Source of the DNA: JAQGMV01 sp035626595 | GTDB lineage: Bacteria > Pseudomonadota > Gammaproteobacteria > Burkholderiales > SG8-41 | Length of the DNA: 64,000 nt | NCBI GenBank assembly: GCA_035626595.1 | Contig: DASPNJ010000010.1 | Location: forward strand, 71,349-135,348 | Direction of reading: 5' to 3' | Shown here: piece by piece, positions 1-8,722 of the stretch | Layout of the letters: the number at the start of each line of letters is the position of its first letter | Numbering within the stretch: position 1 is the stretch's first letter | Translations under genes and position numbers: made by a program | Notes under the pieces: model-generated | Told to the model about the DNA's origin: nothing | The model's input: only the letters and a program-made list of their open reading frames with translations | The model's database searches: none

Positions 1-119
1 ATGCGCTGCTGCTGACGGTCCTGCCGCTTGTCGACGCGCGGCGTGGAGCCGGTCTGCGCGAGCGCGAGCCCGGGCAGGATGATCAGTGCGACGGCGGCTG
101 CGAAATGCTTGAGCTTCAT
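1..119 (-). CDS. secreted protein of unknown function, truncated by window edge
   Basis: The visible 39 residues start MKLKHFAAAVALIILPGLALAQ, a typical Sec signal peptide with a predicted cleavage after ALA. Next comes a Gln/Arg-rich stretch (RVDKRQDRQQQRI) with the look of small secreted proteins built of short RQxxQxxRI repeats. A purine-rich ribosome site (GGGAG, GAGGA) lies just upstream of the ATG on the minus strand. The rest of the gene lies outside the window. The function is unknown. Confidence 0.6.
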   Translation of the reverse strand, partial: MKLKHFAAAVALIILPGLALAQTGSTPRVDKRQDRQQQR

Positions 120-242
120 GTCCTCACTCCCCGAGGTATTTGGGAAAAATCCCATGGGCATACTAATGCTGCCGATGCGCCGTGGGGCGATCGATCGTAA
201 GGAAATGTAACGCGGCCCGGCGACAGCGTGACCTGGGTCACG

Positions 243-1454
243 TCACCACGTCGACTGCAGGACCTCCGAGAGCATCTCGCGCTCGCGCACGAACTCGCGC
301 TTGGGATCCGCATTGAAGTTCTTGAGCGAATGCTCGAGCACCTTCGACAGGCTCTCGCGCGGCACGTCCAGGTGCGCGAGCCGCACCGGCATCCCCAGCG
401 ACTCGAACTTGCGCGTGAGCGCCGCTGCCACGCGCTCCGGCGCGCGCTCGACCGGCTCGCCCGCGTGCCACACGCCGATCGCCTTGCCCATGCGGCAGAC
501 GGCTTCGGGATCGCGTGCCCCGAGCTTGCGCATGACGCCCGGCGTGAGCGCCGAATTCGCCTGACCCTGCGTCACGTGCTCGTGCTGGTTGAAGAGCGCC
601 GCGGCGAACGCGTACACGACGCGGCCCACCCAGTGCTTCTCGGTGATCGTGCCACCGTCGTCGGCATCGCGATTCTGAAGGAACGCCGCGGCGCAGAGCT
701 CGATGCGCGGCGCCGGGTCCGAGGTGTCGGCAATGCGCGGCAGAGCGCCTTCCGCGAGCCTGAGCGCCTGAAGACGGTCGCCTTCGACGAGCGGCGACAT
801 CGTCTCGGCGCCCATGTTCATGACCGAGCGCCAGTACACCGAGGCCGCCGACGTGCGCACGAGCGACAGCGGCGCGGTCAGCAGCGCATCGCTGTCCCAG
901 AAGACGGCAACCGGCCGTGTCTTGGGGTCGAAGAACTCCATGCGATGGTCCAGGCCTTCGCCTTTGACGGCGGAGCCCGCGCGGTTCTGCGCCGAAGTCG
1001 CCGACGTGAGCACGTTGATGATCGGGAGCTTGGGCGCGAGAAGCTTCGGGCTCACCGCCGGCGCGTTCTCCGGGTACTGCGTAATGAGCTTTTCGACGGG
1101 ATCTTTCTCTGCGAGCAGGATCGCCACCACGCGCGTCGCCTGGATGACGCTGCCGGCGCCGATGCCGATGAGCAGGTCGGCGTCCGCGGCGCGTGCTGCG
1201 TCGCGTGCGCCGATCACCGCGGAGAGCGGCGACTCCTTCGCCATTTCGTCGTACACCCCGGCGAGCGAAGCGCCGAGCAGATCCCGTATGCGCGATACGA
1301 GCGGCGTCTTCCTCGACACCGTGCGGCCGCACACGATGAACGCGCGCTTCGCGTTGCGGCGTTTGAGCTCCGCAGGCAGGTTCGACAGCGCATCCTTGCC
1401 GCTGTAGAGGCGCAGCGGGTAGCCGACGGCACGGAAATCGGTGCGATAGCTCAT
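243..1454 (-). CDS. iron-containing alcohol dehydrogenase-fold protein, likely metal-ligand deficient
   Basis: This 403-residue protein has the length and layout of the Fe-ADH/maleylacetate reductase family: an N-terminal nucleotide-binding domain with a GIGAGS motif at residues 97-102, then an all-helical domain. The usual motifs that carry the metal ligands (a DAxxH segment and a later HA...PHG segment) are replaced by TSAASVYWRS and by HVTQGQANSALTP, so the Asp and most or all of the His ligands seem to be missing. It is the last gene of the nine-gene cluster, 16 bp after the acyl-CoA synthetase. Family members usually reduce aldehydes, ketones or maleylacetate with NAD(P)H. Here activity may be altered or lost. 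Confidence 0.75.
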   Translation of the reverse strand: MSYRTDFRAVGYPLRLYSGKDALSNLPAELKRRNAKRAFIVCGRTVSRKTPLVSRIRDLLGASLAGVYDEMAKESPLSAVIGARDAARAADADLLIGIGAGSVIQATRVVAILLAEKDPVEKLITQYPENAPAVSPKLLAPKLPIINVLTSATSAQNRAGSAVKGEGLDHRMEFFDPKTRPVAVFWDSDALLTAPLSLVRTSAASVYWRSVMNMGAETMSPLVEGDRLQALRLAEGALPRIADTSDPAPRIELCAAAFLQNRDADDGGTITEKHWVGRVVYAFAAALFNQHEHVTQGQANSALTPGVMRKLGARDPEAVCRMGKAIGVWHAGEPVERAPERVAAALTRKFESLGMPVRLAHLDVPRESLSKVLEHSLKNFNADPKREFVREREMLSEVLQSTW

Positions 1455-1458
1455 GTGT

Positions 1459-1500
1459 TGCCCCTCACCCCTATCCTCTGCCCGTCGCGCGGGGAGAGGA
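1459..1500. repeat. dispersed GC-rich palindromic element, intergenic copy
   Basis: The gap between the Fe-ADH-like gene and the acyl-CoA synthetase gene holds a CCCTCACCCC...GGGGAGAGG element. Similar elements occur near 31429-31467 and 47134-47175. The element runs into the last codons of the acyl-CoA synthetase and supplies its stop, so the tail RSSSPRATGRG is probably repeat-encoded. Confidence 0.55.
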
Positions 1501-3711
1501 AGAACGGTTCAGAAAAAGCTCGTATTCGCGAAGCGCGGCGAGCGCATGGCCTGCGTTCGACATCTCATCGTATACCGGGACGCCGAGCGCCACCGCGCGT
1601 TCGCGGAATTCGCGCTTGCGCTTCTCGAGCGGCGGATCGCCGTCGGAGCGCAGGACGAGAATGAAGTGGGCCTGACCCGGGTAATGCTCCTGCACGCGCA
1701 GCGCGGCCTTGACGAGGTTGTCGAGCACCTCGGGTTTGGTGCGCCCCACGAATGCGGAGAGGTTGAGGTGCATCACCAGTGCGTCCGGTTTGCCGCTGCC
1801 GTAGATCAAATCGAGGATCTTCTCGGCGACGCGGCCTTCTTCCTGCTGCAGCGTTCCGACCGGGCAATCGACCGGGTTGGTGATGCTGGTGCCGGGCGGT
1901 AGCTTGAGCGCCGCGAGCGCATCGATCGTGGCCTGATCGAACGGCGTCACGTCGAGACCCAGCCGCGCGAAGTAATCGGTTGCGAGCACGCTCGTGCCGC
2001 CGCCGTTGCCGAACAGCGCGACACGCTGCGTCGGGTGCGCCGGCCGGGGCCTGAGCGCCTGGAACAGGAGCAGCGTGTCGATGAACTGATCGAGCGTGTC
2101 TACCAGGATGCAGCCGGTCTGCCGCGAGAGCGCGACCCACACGCGATCGTCGCCCGCGAGCGATCCGGTGTGCGACGCCGCCGCGGCGAGACCCTGCCGG
2201 GTGCGGCCGCCCTTGAGCACGACGACCGGTTTGCGGCTGCCGTGCTCGCGCAGGATCTCGAAGAGCCGCCGCCCGTCCTGCGCCGTCTCGATGTACATGC
2301 CGATCACGCGCGTCGTGTCGTCGGCGAAATAGAACTCGAGCAGCTCGCTCGGCGTCACGTCCGCACAGTTGCCGACCGTGACCAGCCCGGAGAAGTGCAG
2401 GCCGCGCGCGAAACCGCGGCGGATGATGTCGGTGCCGAGGCCGCCGCTTTGCGAGATCACGCCGACGCCGCCCACGTCTTTCGAGCCGATCTCGGCGAAG
2501 GTCACTTTGCCCCGCGGTGTGTACACGCCCAGGCAGTTCGGACCGATCAGACGCGCGCCGCCCGCGCGCGCGGCGGCGGCGAGCTGCGACTGAAGCGCGC
2601 GGCCCTCTTCGACTTCGCCGAAGCCGCTGGAGATCACCTGTGCGAACTTGAGCCGCCCGCGCGCCCCTTCGAGCAGCGGTGGAATCTGCGCGGCGGCGAT
2701 CGCGATGTACGCGTAGTCGATCGGCTGCGGCGTATCGGCGAGACTCTTGTGCGCGGGCAGGCCGTCGATCTGCGGTGCGCTCGGATGGATCGGATAGATC
2801 GCGCCTGCGTAGCCGAACTCGCGGATGCGGCGGATGAATACGTTGGGGAGCGCGGTGCCTTTGGTGGACGCGCCAACGACGGCGACGGTTTTGGGTGCAA
2901 AGAGAGGCGTGAACTGCTCGACGATGCTTTCACCCCCATCCCCACCTTCCCCCGTCGAGGGCGAAGGAGAGCCTGCCCTTCCCCTCGACGGTGGAAGGAT
3001 AGGGTGGGGCTGTCCCTGGAGAATGAACCGCGCATCCACCGCCACCGCGCCCTGCTCCGACACGATCAGCGGATTGACATCGAGCTCCGCAATGTCGTTG
3101 CCGTGCCGCATCAGCAGCCCGTCCTCGCCGCCGACTTTCATCAGCACGTCCACGATCGCCTGCCGCGAGGCCGGAGCGCGCCCGCGTGCGCCCTCGAGGA
3201 TCGCGGCACCCTTGAGCTCGTCGATCATCTGCTCCGCGTCGAGGCGGCGAATCGGACAGATGCGAAATGCGACGTCGCGCAGGATCTCCACGAACACGCC
3301 GCCGAGTCCGAGCATGAGCAACGGCCCGAACTGCGGGTCGCGCAATCCGCCGACGACGAGCTCGTGTCCGGCGGGCGCCATCTCCTCGATGAGCCAGCCC
3401 TCGACGCGCGCGCCGCTGATCTTCGGCAGCGCGAGCATCGCGCGGATCGCCGCGCTGATCTCGGCGGCGCTCTTGAGCCCCACGCTCACGCCGCCGGCGT
3501 CGCTCTTGTGCAGGATGTCCGCAGAGACGACCTTCACCACGAACGGCGGCGTGAGCGTCCTTACGGCATAGTTCACTTCAGCGGGGCCGCTCACGACGAC
3601 GGTCTTCGGCACCGCGATGTCGAAGTGCGCGAGTAGCGCTTTGCCGCTCGCTTCGTCGAGCGCGTTGCGGCCCTGCCGGCGCGCTTCGGTGATGATGTCT
3701 TGTGGTGTCAT
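1471..3711 (-). CDS. acyl-CoA synthetase (NDP-forming), ATP-grasp domain first
   Basis: This 746-residue fused acid-thiol ligase makes acyl-CoA from a carboxylic acid, ATP and CoA with release of ADP and phosphate. Residues about 1-230 form an ATP-grasp (beta) domain with VVKVVSADILHKSDAGGV. The alpha part follows, with a CoA-binding Rossmann fold (VAVVGASTKG), a ligase domain (GVISQSGGLG) and the phosphohistidine motif SHTGSLAGDD. The two halves are joined by a linker encoded by a palindromic repeat at about 2930-3010. I chose ATG 3711 because the next upstream in-frame start (3741) lies inside another repeat, and a GAAGGTAGGC site precedes 3711. It lies in the carboxylase cluster and probably activates its substrate. 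Confidence 0.85.
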   Translation of the reverse strand: MTPQDIITEARRQGRNALDEASGKALLAHFDIAVPKTVVVSGPAEVNYAVRTLTPPFVVKVVSADILHKSDAGGVSVGLKSAAEISAAIRAMLALPKISGARVEGWLIEEMAPAGHELVVGGLRDPQFGPLLMLGLGGVFVEILRDVAFRICPIRRLDAEQMIDELKGAAILEGARGRAPASRQAIVDVLMKVGGEDGLLMRHGNDIAELDVNPLIVSEQGAVAVDARFILQGQPHPILPPSRGRAGSPSPSTGEGGDGGESIVEQFTPLFAPKTVAVVGASTKGTALPNVFIRRIREFGYAGAIYPIHPSAPQIDGLPAHKSLADTPQPIDYAYIAIAAAQIPPLLEGARGRLKFAQVISSGFGEVEEGRALQSQLAAAARAGGARLIGPNCLGVYTPRGKVTFAEIGSKDVGGVGVISQSGGLGTDIIRRGFARGLHFSGLVTVGNCADVTPSELLEFYFADDTTRVIGMYIETAQDGRRLFEILREHGSRKPVVVLKGGRTRQGLAAAASHTGSLAGDDRVWVALSRQTGCILVDTLDQFIDTLLLFQALRPRPAHPTQRVALFGNGGGTSVLATDYFARLGLDVTPFDQATIDALAALKLPPGTSITNPVDCPVGTLQQEEGRVAEKILDLIYGSGKPDALVMHLNLSAFVGRTKPEVLDNLVKAALRVQEHYPGQAHFILVLRSDGDPPLEKRKREFRERAVALGVPVYDEMSNAGHALAALREYELFLNRSSSPRATGRG
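2930..3010. repeat. palindromic repeat inserted in a coding region
   Basis: Two inverted arms (CCCCACCTTCCCCCGTCGAG and CTCGACGGTGGAAGGAT, then GGTGGGG) flank the core GGAGAGCCTGCCCT. The same core lies inside the CobW-family gene at 33981-34031. It is translated in frame as a Pro/Ser/Gly-rich linker containing RAGSPSPSTGEG, between the two halves of the acyl-CoA synthetase. Confidence 0.75.
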
Positions 3712-3726
3712 GCCTCTGCCTACCTT

Positions 3727-3778
3727 CGTAGGGTGCGCCAATGGCGCACCGGCCGGTGCGCTACCAGCGCACCCTACG
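3727..3778. repeat. GTAGGGTGCGC-type palindromic repeat
   Basis: An inverted repeat with CGTAGGGTGCGC at the left and GCGCACCCTACG at the right fills the gap between the biotin carboxylase and acyl-CoA synthetase genes. Related copies lie at 6807-6856, 13651-13678, 22768-22852, 32052-32075 and 34722-34773, with a degenerate one at 33487-33512. Confidence 0.8.
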
Positions 3779-5125
3779 TCACTTTTTCTTCAACACTTCG
3801 GGGATGATGCCGGTGTGCACGTCGCCGGCGCGAAACGGCTCCGAGCGCAGCACCGCGACGACGGCCGGTATGTTGTTCTTTACGCCCTGAATCTCGAAAG
3901 CGTCCAGCGCCTCGATCAGCTTGTCGATTGCCGCGTCGCGCGTGGGTGCGTGCGCGATCACCTTCGCGATCATCGGATCGTAGTGCGGCGTCACGTCGCG
4001 TCCTTCCGCGAAGCCGGTGTCGACGCGCACCCCGGCGCCGGACGGCGGACGGAACACGTTCAACCTGCCCGGCGACGGAAAGAAGTTCTTGGGATCTTCC
4101 GCATACACGCGCGCCTGCACCGCATGGCCGCGCAGCGTGATTTGCGGCGGCAGGATGTCGGGCAACTTCTCGCCCGCGGCGCAGCGCACCTGCGCCTGCA
4201 CGAGATCAACGCCGGTGACTTCCTCGGTGACGCCGTGCTCGACCTGGAGCCGCGTATTCATCTCCAGGAAGCTGAACGAGCCGTCGGCGCCGCGCAGCAT
4301 CTCGACCGTGCCGATGTTGTCGTAGCCCATCTCGCGCACGATGCGCGCCACGTTGTCGGCGACGGAGTCGACGTCAGCGCGCGAAACCGCGGGCGCGGGC
4401 GCTTCCTCGATCACTTTCTGGTTGCGGCGCTGTGTCGAGCAGTCGCGCTCGAACAGATGCACGGCGTTGCCGTGACGGTCGCCCAGCACCTGAAACTCGA
4501 TGTGGCGCGGGCGCTCGACCAGCCGCTCGAGATACACCTCGGCGTTGCCAAAGCCGCGGCTCGCGAGCGAGCGCGAACGCTCGACCACCTCGATCAACTG
4601 CGACTCGTCCTTCGCGGGCAGCATGCCGATGCCGCCGCCGCCGCCGGCCGGCTTCACGAGCACGGGGAAGCCGATCTCGCGCGCCGCCGCAAGGATCGCT
4701 TGGGGCTCCGCCGGCAGCACGTCCGAGCCGCGCGAGAGCGGCATGCCGTGCTGCGCGGCGAGCTCGCGCGCGCGCGTCTTGTGCCCCATCGCGTCGATCC
4801 AGCGCGGCGACGGGCCGATGAAGCACACGCCGGCATCGACCACGCGCTGTGCGAATCCGGCGTTCTCCGAGAGAAAGCCGTAGCCCGGGTGCAGACCGTC
4901 AGCGTGTGATTTGCGCAGCACGTCGAGCAGCACGTCCTGGTTGAGATAGCTCTCGCGCGCGGGCGCGGGACCGATCGCGTAGGTCTCGCTCGCCATGGCG
5001 AGGTACGGCGCGCCGGCGTCGGCATCGGAGTACACGGCGACGGAATGGATGTTGAGCGCGTCGAGCGCGCGCAGCACGCGGGCGGCGACGGCGCCGCGGT
5101 TGGCTACGAGTACTTTGTTGAACAT
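3779..5125 (-). CDS. biotin carboxylase subunit of an acyl-CoA carboxylase
   Basis: This 448-residue protein matches the usual AccC length and lacks a biotin carrier domain. It uses ATP and bicarbonate to carboxylate biotin on a separate carrier. It opens with FNKVLVANRG, typical of biotin carboxylases. The ATP-grasp glycine loop KPAGGGGGIGM lies near residue 160, and the catalytic EMNTRLQVEHGVTEEVTG segment near 280. The small carrier at 11662-11883 and the carboxyltransferases at 5255 and 10042 in the same cluster are the likely partners, so the holoenzyme would be built from separate subunits. Housekeeping AccC is possible, but the context favours a catabolic carboxylase. Confidence 0.9.
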   Translation of the reverse strand: MFNKVLVANRGAVAARVLRALDALNIHSVAVYSDADAGAPYLAMASETYAIGPAPARESYLNQDVLLDVLRKSHADGLHPGYGFLSENAGFAQRVVDAGVCFIGPSPRWIDAMGHKTRARELAAQHGMPLSRGSDVLPAEPQAILAAAREIGFPVLVKPAGGGGGIGMLPAKDESQLIEVVERSRSLASRGFGNAEVYLERLVERPRHIEFQVLGDRHGNAVHLFERDCSTQRRNQKVIEEAPAPAVSRADVDSVADNVARIVREMGYDNIGTVEMLRGADGSFSFLEMNTRLQVEHGVTEEVTGVDLVQAQVRCAAGEKLPDILPPQITLRGHAVQARVYAEDPKNFFPSPGRLNVFRPPSGAGVRVDTGFAEGRDVTPHYDPMIAKVIAHAPTRDAAIDKLIEALDAFEIQGVKNNIPAVVAVLRSEPFRAGDVHTGIIPEVLKKK

Positions 5126-5206
5126 GAGATTGAGTTGTTTCCTTGCGCGGCGCGCGATCAGCGCACCCTGCGAACATCTTCACCGTGACGCGTCACCGCG
5201 CCACCG

Positions 5207-5254
5207 CATCACTACGTCACTACGTCACTGCGTCACTACGTCACTGCGTCACTT
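5207..5254. repeat. octanucleotide tandem repeat, 6 units of CGTCACTN
   Basis: Six consecutive 8-bp units (CATCACTA, CGTCACTA, CGTCACTG, CGTCACTA, CGTCACTG, CGTCACTT) end directly at the stop codon of the carboxyltransferase gene. GTGACGCGTCACC just upstream is related. The same unit forms a larger array at 8618-8722 in the same cluster. Confidence 0.9.
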
Positions 5255-6790
5255 CTAATAACTCGTGGGCCAGGTGCGCATGAGATGCTGGCCGACGCCG
5301 CGCGTCATACGCAGTCTGTACACATCGAGCATGCGGATCAGGTACTCGCGCGTCTGCTCGGGCCGGATCACGGTCTGCGCTGCGTAAACCTCGGCGAGGC
5401 CCCATACGTCGGAGCCTTTGCGGATCGTCTCGAACGCCTGCTCGAAGCCCGCGTCGCCGACGCCGACGCCGTGCACGATCTTGGTCGCGAATTCGGGGCT
5501 CATGAAGCTCACTTCCGCGGTCGGCCACGCGGCGACTTCGTCGGAGTGGCGGCCGCCGCCCATGCACACGTACGCGCGCCCGTAGCTCTTGCGCACGATC
5601 ACCGAGATGCGCGGCACGGTGAGCAGCGTCATCGCGTTCATGAAATTCATGATCTTGCCGGGCGCGCCGGCGCGCTCCGCGTCGGTGCCGACCTGGAAGC
5701 CGGGCGTATCGACCAGCAGCACGACCGGCACGTTGAACGAATCGCACAGGACCAGGAAATCGACGATCTTGCGGCAGGCGTCGGCGTCCAGCGCGCCGCC
5801 GCGGTGCAGCGGATTGTTGGCCACGATGCCGACGCTTTTGCCGCCGAGGCGCGCGAGACACGTGAGCGCGCTGCGGCCGAAGCGCGGCTTCAGCTCGAAC
5901 ATCGTGTCCTTGTCCACCACCGCGCGCACGAGACGGCGCATGTCGTACACCTGCGTGCGCCGCTCCGGCAGGATCGAGAAGATCTTGTCCGCGTCCGCGC
6001 CTGAGCCCGCCGGCACCGGCGCATCCGGCGGCGCTTCGTTGTGATGGCTCGGCAGGTAGGAGAGAAATCTGCGGATCGCGTCGAACACCTCCTCCTCGCG
6101 ATCGACCACTTGATCGACGAGGCCGGTGACCTCCGCGTGCAGGCGCCAGCCGCCCAGCTCTTCGGCGCTCACCTTCTCGCCGAGCGCCATCGAGACGAGC
6201 CGCGGACTCGACACGGCGACCGTCGCGCCTTTCTGCATCACGCTGAAGTCCGAGCAGCACACGAGCCACGTGGACGAGCCGAACGAGGGGCCGAGCGCGG
6301 CCGCGGCCATGGGCGTCTCGCGCGTGCGGCGAAACTGCGTCGGGTCGTTCCCGAGGAGCTGGCCCATGCCGCGCGAGCCCATCGCATCCGGCAAGCGCGC
6401 GCCGGTGGACTCACCGATCACGACGAGCGGCATGCCGCGCTCGGTCGCCGCGCGCTTCATGTGCGCGATCTTCTTGCTGTTGGTCGCGCTCGTGGACGCG
6501 CCTTTCACGGTGAAGTCGTTCACGACCAGCGCGATGTCGCGGCCGTCGATCTTCGCGTAGCCGGCGATCTTGCCGTCTGTCGGCGTCTCGTCGGCCTGCT
6601 CCGGATAGACGCCGGAAGTGCCGAACAGGCCGGACTCGATGAACGAGTCCTTGTCCACGAGGTAAGCAATGCGCTCGCGCGCGTTCCACACGCCCGCGGC
6701 GGTGCGCCTGGCGTACTTTTCTTCGCCGCCGCCGGCCAGCGCTCTGGTGCGGCGCGCTTCGTATTCCTTCAGTAACGCTTCGAATGACAT
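5255..6790 (-). CDS. acyl-CoA carboxylase carboxyltransferase subunit (PccB/MccB type), copy 1
   Basis: This 511-residue protein transfers CO2 from carboxybiotin to an acyl-CoA. It has both crotonase-fold halves: the first oxyanion region GESTGARLPD near residue 125, and the second half with LVDTPGFQVGTDAER and MGGGRHSDE. It ends in WPTSY, the same five residues as the paralogue at 26548-28083. GAGGACGAC just upstream of ATG 6790 supports the start. It sits between etfA and the biotin carboxylase gene. The sequence alone does not tell which acyl-CoA is used. Confidence 0.9.
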   Translation of the reverse strand: MSFEALLKEYEARRTRALAGGGEEKYARRTAAGVWNARERIAYLVDKDSFIESGLFGTSGVYPEQADETPTDGKIAGYAKIDGRDIALVVNDFTVKGASTSATNSKKIAHMKRAATERGMPLVVIGESTGARLPDAMGSRGMGQLLGNDPTQFRRTRETPMAAAALGPSFGSSTWLVCCSDFSVMQKGATVAVSSPRLVSMALGEKVSAEELGGWRLHAEVTGLVDQVVDREEEVFDAIRRFLSYLPSHHNEAPPDAPVPAGSGADADKIFSILPERRTQVYDMRRLVRAVVDKDTMFELKPRFGRSALTCLARLGGKSVGIVANNPLHRGGALDADACRKIVDFLVLCDSFNVPVVLLVDTPGFQVGTDAERAGAPGKIMNFMNAMTLLTVPRISVIVRKSYGRAYVCMGGGRHSDEVAAWPTAEVSFMSPEFATKIVHGVGVGDAGFEQAFETIRKGSDVWGLAEVYAAQTVIRPEQTREYLIRMLDVYRLRMTRGVGQHLMRTWPTSY

Positions 6791-6806
6791 GTCGTCCTCA
6801 TCTCAT

Positions 6807-6856
6807 CGCAGGGTGCGCCAGTAGCGCACCGCGGTGCGTCGTCGACGCACCCTACG
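6807..6856. repeat. GTAGGGTGCGC-type palindromic repeat, supplies the etfA stop
   Basis: This copy (CGCAGGGTGCGC to GCACCCTACG) lies between etfA and carboxyltransferase 1. The TAG stop codon of etfA at 6852-6854 is the CTA of the repeat's terminal CCCTACG. Confidence 0.8.
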
Positions 6857-7805
6857 TTTTTTTCAAAGCCTCCACCAATGCCGGCACGACCTTGCGGTAG
6901 TCGCCGACGACGCCGAATCGCGCTTCCCTGAAGATCGCCGCGTCGGGATCGCTGTTGATCGCGACGATCGTCTTCGAGTTGCCGCAGCCGGCGAGGTGGT
7001 GTCCCGCGCCGGAAATCCCGACGGCGATGTAGAGATCCGGCGTCACCGTCTTGCCGGTGAGGCCGATCTGCCACGAATGCGGACACCAGCCGAGATCGCA
7101 CGGCACGCGGCTCGCGCCCACGGTGCCGCCGAGCTGATCGGCGAGCGCTTTGATCACGCCGAAACCTTCCGGTCCCTCGAGGCCGCGGCCGCCGGCGACG
7201 ATCACCCGCGCGTCCTCGAGCCGCGACGGCCCGGCGCTTTCGCGCTCGCGCGCGACCACGCGCGTGCGCGCGTCGACCGGCGGCGCGGCAAGCATGACGA
7301 TCTCGCCTCGCCGCGTGTCATCGCGTCGCGGCTCTCCGATGCCCGCCTTGACCGTTGCGAGCGCAGGTGCAGCCGCGAACGACACGGTCTCGCGCACGTT
7401 GCCGCCGTAGCACGCGCGGGTGAAGAGGAGCTTCCCGTCTTCGCGCGCGATACCGGTGCAACCCGTGGCGACGGCGCCCTCGAGCCTGAAGGCGAGTCGC
7501 GCCGCCAGCTCGGCGCCGCTGTGCGTGTGGCCGGCGACGATCACGTCCGGCGCCGCTTCGCGCGCGACCTGCTCCGCCGCGGGCAGCCAGAGCGCCGCGT
7601 CGTAGTCTTCGGCGCCTTCGCACCAGTACACGCGGTCCGCGCCGTGGGCGATCAGGTCCTTCGCAGCGGCGTCGGTTCGAGCGAACAGTAACGAGACCAC
7701 CCCCACCCCAGCCTGAATTTCGCGTGCGAGTCCGAGCAGCTCGCGCGTGAGCGGCGTCACGACGCCGTCACGGGTTTCCGCAATGACGAGCACCGCTGCC
7801 GACAT
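6852..7805 (-). CDS. etfA: electron transfer flavoprotein alpha subunit
   Basis: At 317 residues this is a normal EtfA length. The C-terminal FAD domain shows GGRGLEGPEGF, SRVPCDLGWCPHSWQIGLTGKTV and AVGISGAGHHLAGC. The usual Gln of the ISGAxQH motif is His here. The heterodimer with EtfB carries electrons from flavin dehydrogenases to ETF-quinone oxidoreductase. The ATG at 7805 overlaps the etfB stop as TGATG, so the two are translationally coupled; the GTG codon just before it is less likely to be the start. Confidence 0.93.
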   Translation of the reverse strand: MSAAVLVIAETRDGVVTPLTRELLGLAREIQAGVGVVSLLFARTDAAAKDLIAHGADRVYWCEGAEDYDAALWLPAAEQVAREAAPDVIVAGHTHSGAELAARLAFRLEGAVATGCTGIAREDGKLLFTRACYGGNVRETVSFAAAPALATVKAGIGEPRRDDTRRGEIVMLAAPPVDARTRVVARERESAGPSRLEDARVIVAGGRGLEGPEGFGVIKALADQLGGTVGASRVPCDLGWCPHSWQIGLTGKTVTPDLYIAVGISGAGHHLAGCGNSKTIVAINSDPDAAIFREARFGVVGDYRKVVPALVEALKKT

Positions 7806-8608
7806 CACACGAGGCGCGCGTCGCGCAGGCGCTGCACCAGCGCGGCCGCCTGCGCGGCGTCATCGACGCCTTCGACGACCTCGCAGCGCGTGTCCTTGAC
7901 CGGCACGTAGAGCCGCTCGCGCGTACGCCGTGCGGCGATGGCCTGAAGCGCCTGCGGCTCGATGCCGGCCTCAGGCAATGCGCGCACCGCGAGCGGCTTG
8001 CGCGCTGCGCGCATCGTCTCCCGAAGGCTCGGCTTGCGCGCCGCACCGAGCTCGTTGGAGACGGTGACGACGGCCGGCAGTGTCGCTTCGATCGTCTCGA
8101 ATCCGTCGGGCAGCACGCGCTCGACGCGCGCGAGGCCATCGACGATGTCGACCCGGCGCGCGAGTGTGACGACCGGCAGCCCCAGCAGCTCCGCGATGCC
8201 GCAGCCGACGATGCCCGCATCCCAGTCCGCGGCCTGACGGCCGGTGAGAACGAGGTCGGCGGCAGGCAGCTGACGAACGGCCCGCGCGAGCACGTACGCT
8301 GTCGCTTCGCCCGCGCCGTCCGGCAGCCCGTCGTCTTTGACGAGCACCGCCTCGTCCGCGCCCATCGCGAGCGCGTGCTTGAGCGTATTGCGTGCGCTCT
8401 CCGGACCGACGCAGAGCGCGGTGATCTTCGTCTCGACCCCGGCATCGCGCACGCGCAGCGCGGCCTCGAGCGCCTGCTCGTCGAACGGGCTCATCACGAG
8501 CTGCAGCCCCGCGACCGGAACGACTTGCTTCGCCTGCTCGTCGACCTTGAGCATGCTGAAAGAGGCTTCGGGATTCGGGACCTGTTTGACGCAGACGACG
8601 ATGTGCAT
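7805..8608 (-). CDS. etfB: electron transfer flavoprotein beta subunit
   Basis: This 267-residue protein starts MHIVVCVKQVPNPEA, a classic EtfB N-terminus. It keeps the AMP-binding region (LCVGPESARNTLKHALAMGADEAVLV) and the LTGRQAADWD and PAVVTVSNELGAARKPSL signatures near the recognition loop. It pairs with the overlapping etfA. Its place between a Mo-enzyme gene and carboxyltransferase genes suggests a dedicated ETF for an acyl-CoA or Mo-linked oxidation in this cluster, though ETFs also serve general beta-oxidation. Confidence 0.94.
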   Translation of the reverse strand: MHIVVCVKQVPNPEASFSMLKVDEQAKQVVPVAGLQLVMSPFDEQALEAALRVRDAGVETKITALCVGPESARNTLKHALAMGADEAVLVKDDGLPDGAGEATAYVLARAVRQLPAADLVLTGRQAADWDAGIVGCGIAELLGLPVVTLARRVDIVDGLARVERVLPDGFETIEATLPAVVTVSNELGAARKPSLRETMRAARKPLAVRALPEAGIEPQALQAIAARRTRERLYVPVKDTRCEVVEGVDDAAQAAALVQRLRDARLV

Positions 8609-8617
8609 GAGGGCCTG

Positions 8618-8722
8618 GTGACGAGGTGACGGGGTGACGGGGTGACGGGGTGATGAAGTGATGAAGTGATGAAGTGACGAAGTATCACTGCGTCACTGCG
8701 TCACTGCGTCACTGCATCACTA
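8618..8722. repeat. octanucleotide tandem array in inverted arrangement
   Basis: The left arm (8618-8681) has eight 8-bp units such as GTGACGGG and GTGATGAA. The right arm (8683-8722) has five units such as CGTCACTG. GTGACG and CGTCAC are complementary, so the transcript could form one long hairpin in many registers. The array fills the whole etfB/Mo-enzyme gap, and the stop codon of the Mo enzyme lies in its last unit. Confidence 0.9.

Noticed and set aside
228..1664. Long plus-strand open frame opposite the Fe-ADH-like gene
   Set aside because: It is Arg/His-rich, has no family likeness and mirrors a recognisable gene. Such shadow frames are common in high-GC DNA.
2035..3636. Plus-strand frame of more than 500 codons opposite the acyl-CoA synthetase
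   Set aside because: Its composition is that of an antisense shadow, while the minus-strand product has clear ligase motifs.
5207..8722. CRISPR array
   Set aside because: The units are 8 bp and directly adjacent, with no spacers and no cas genes.
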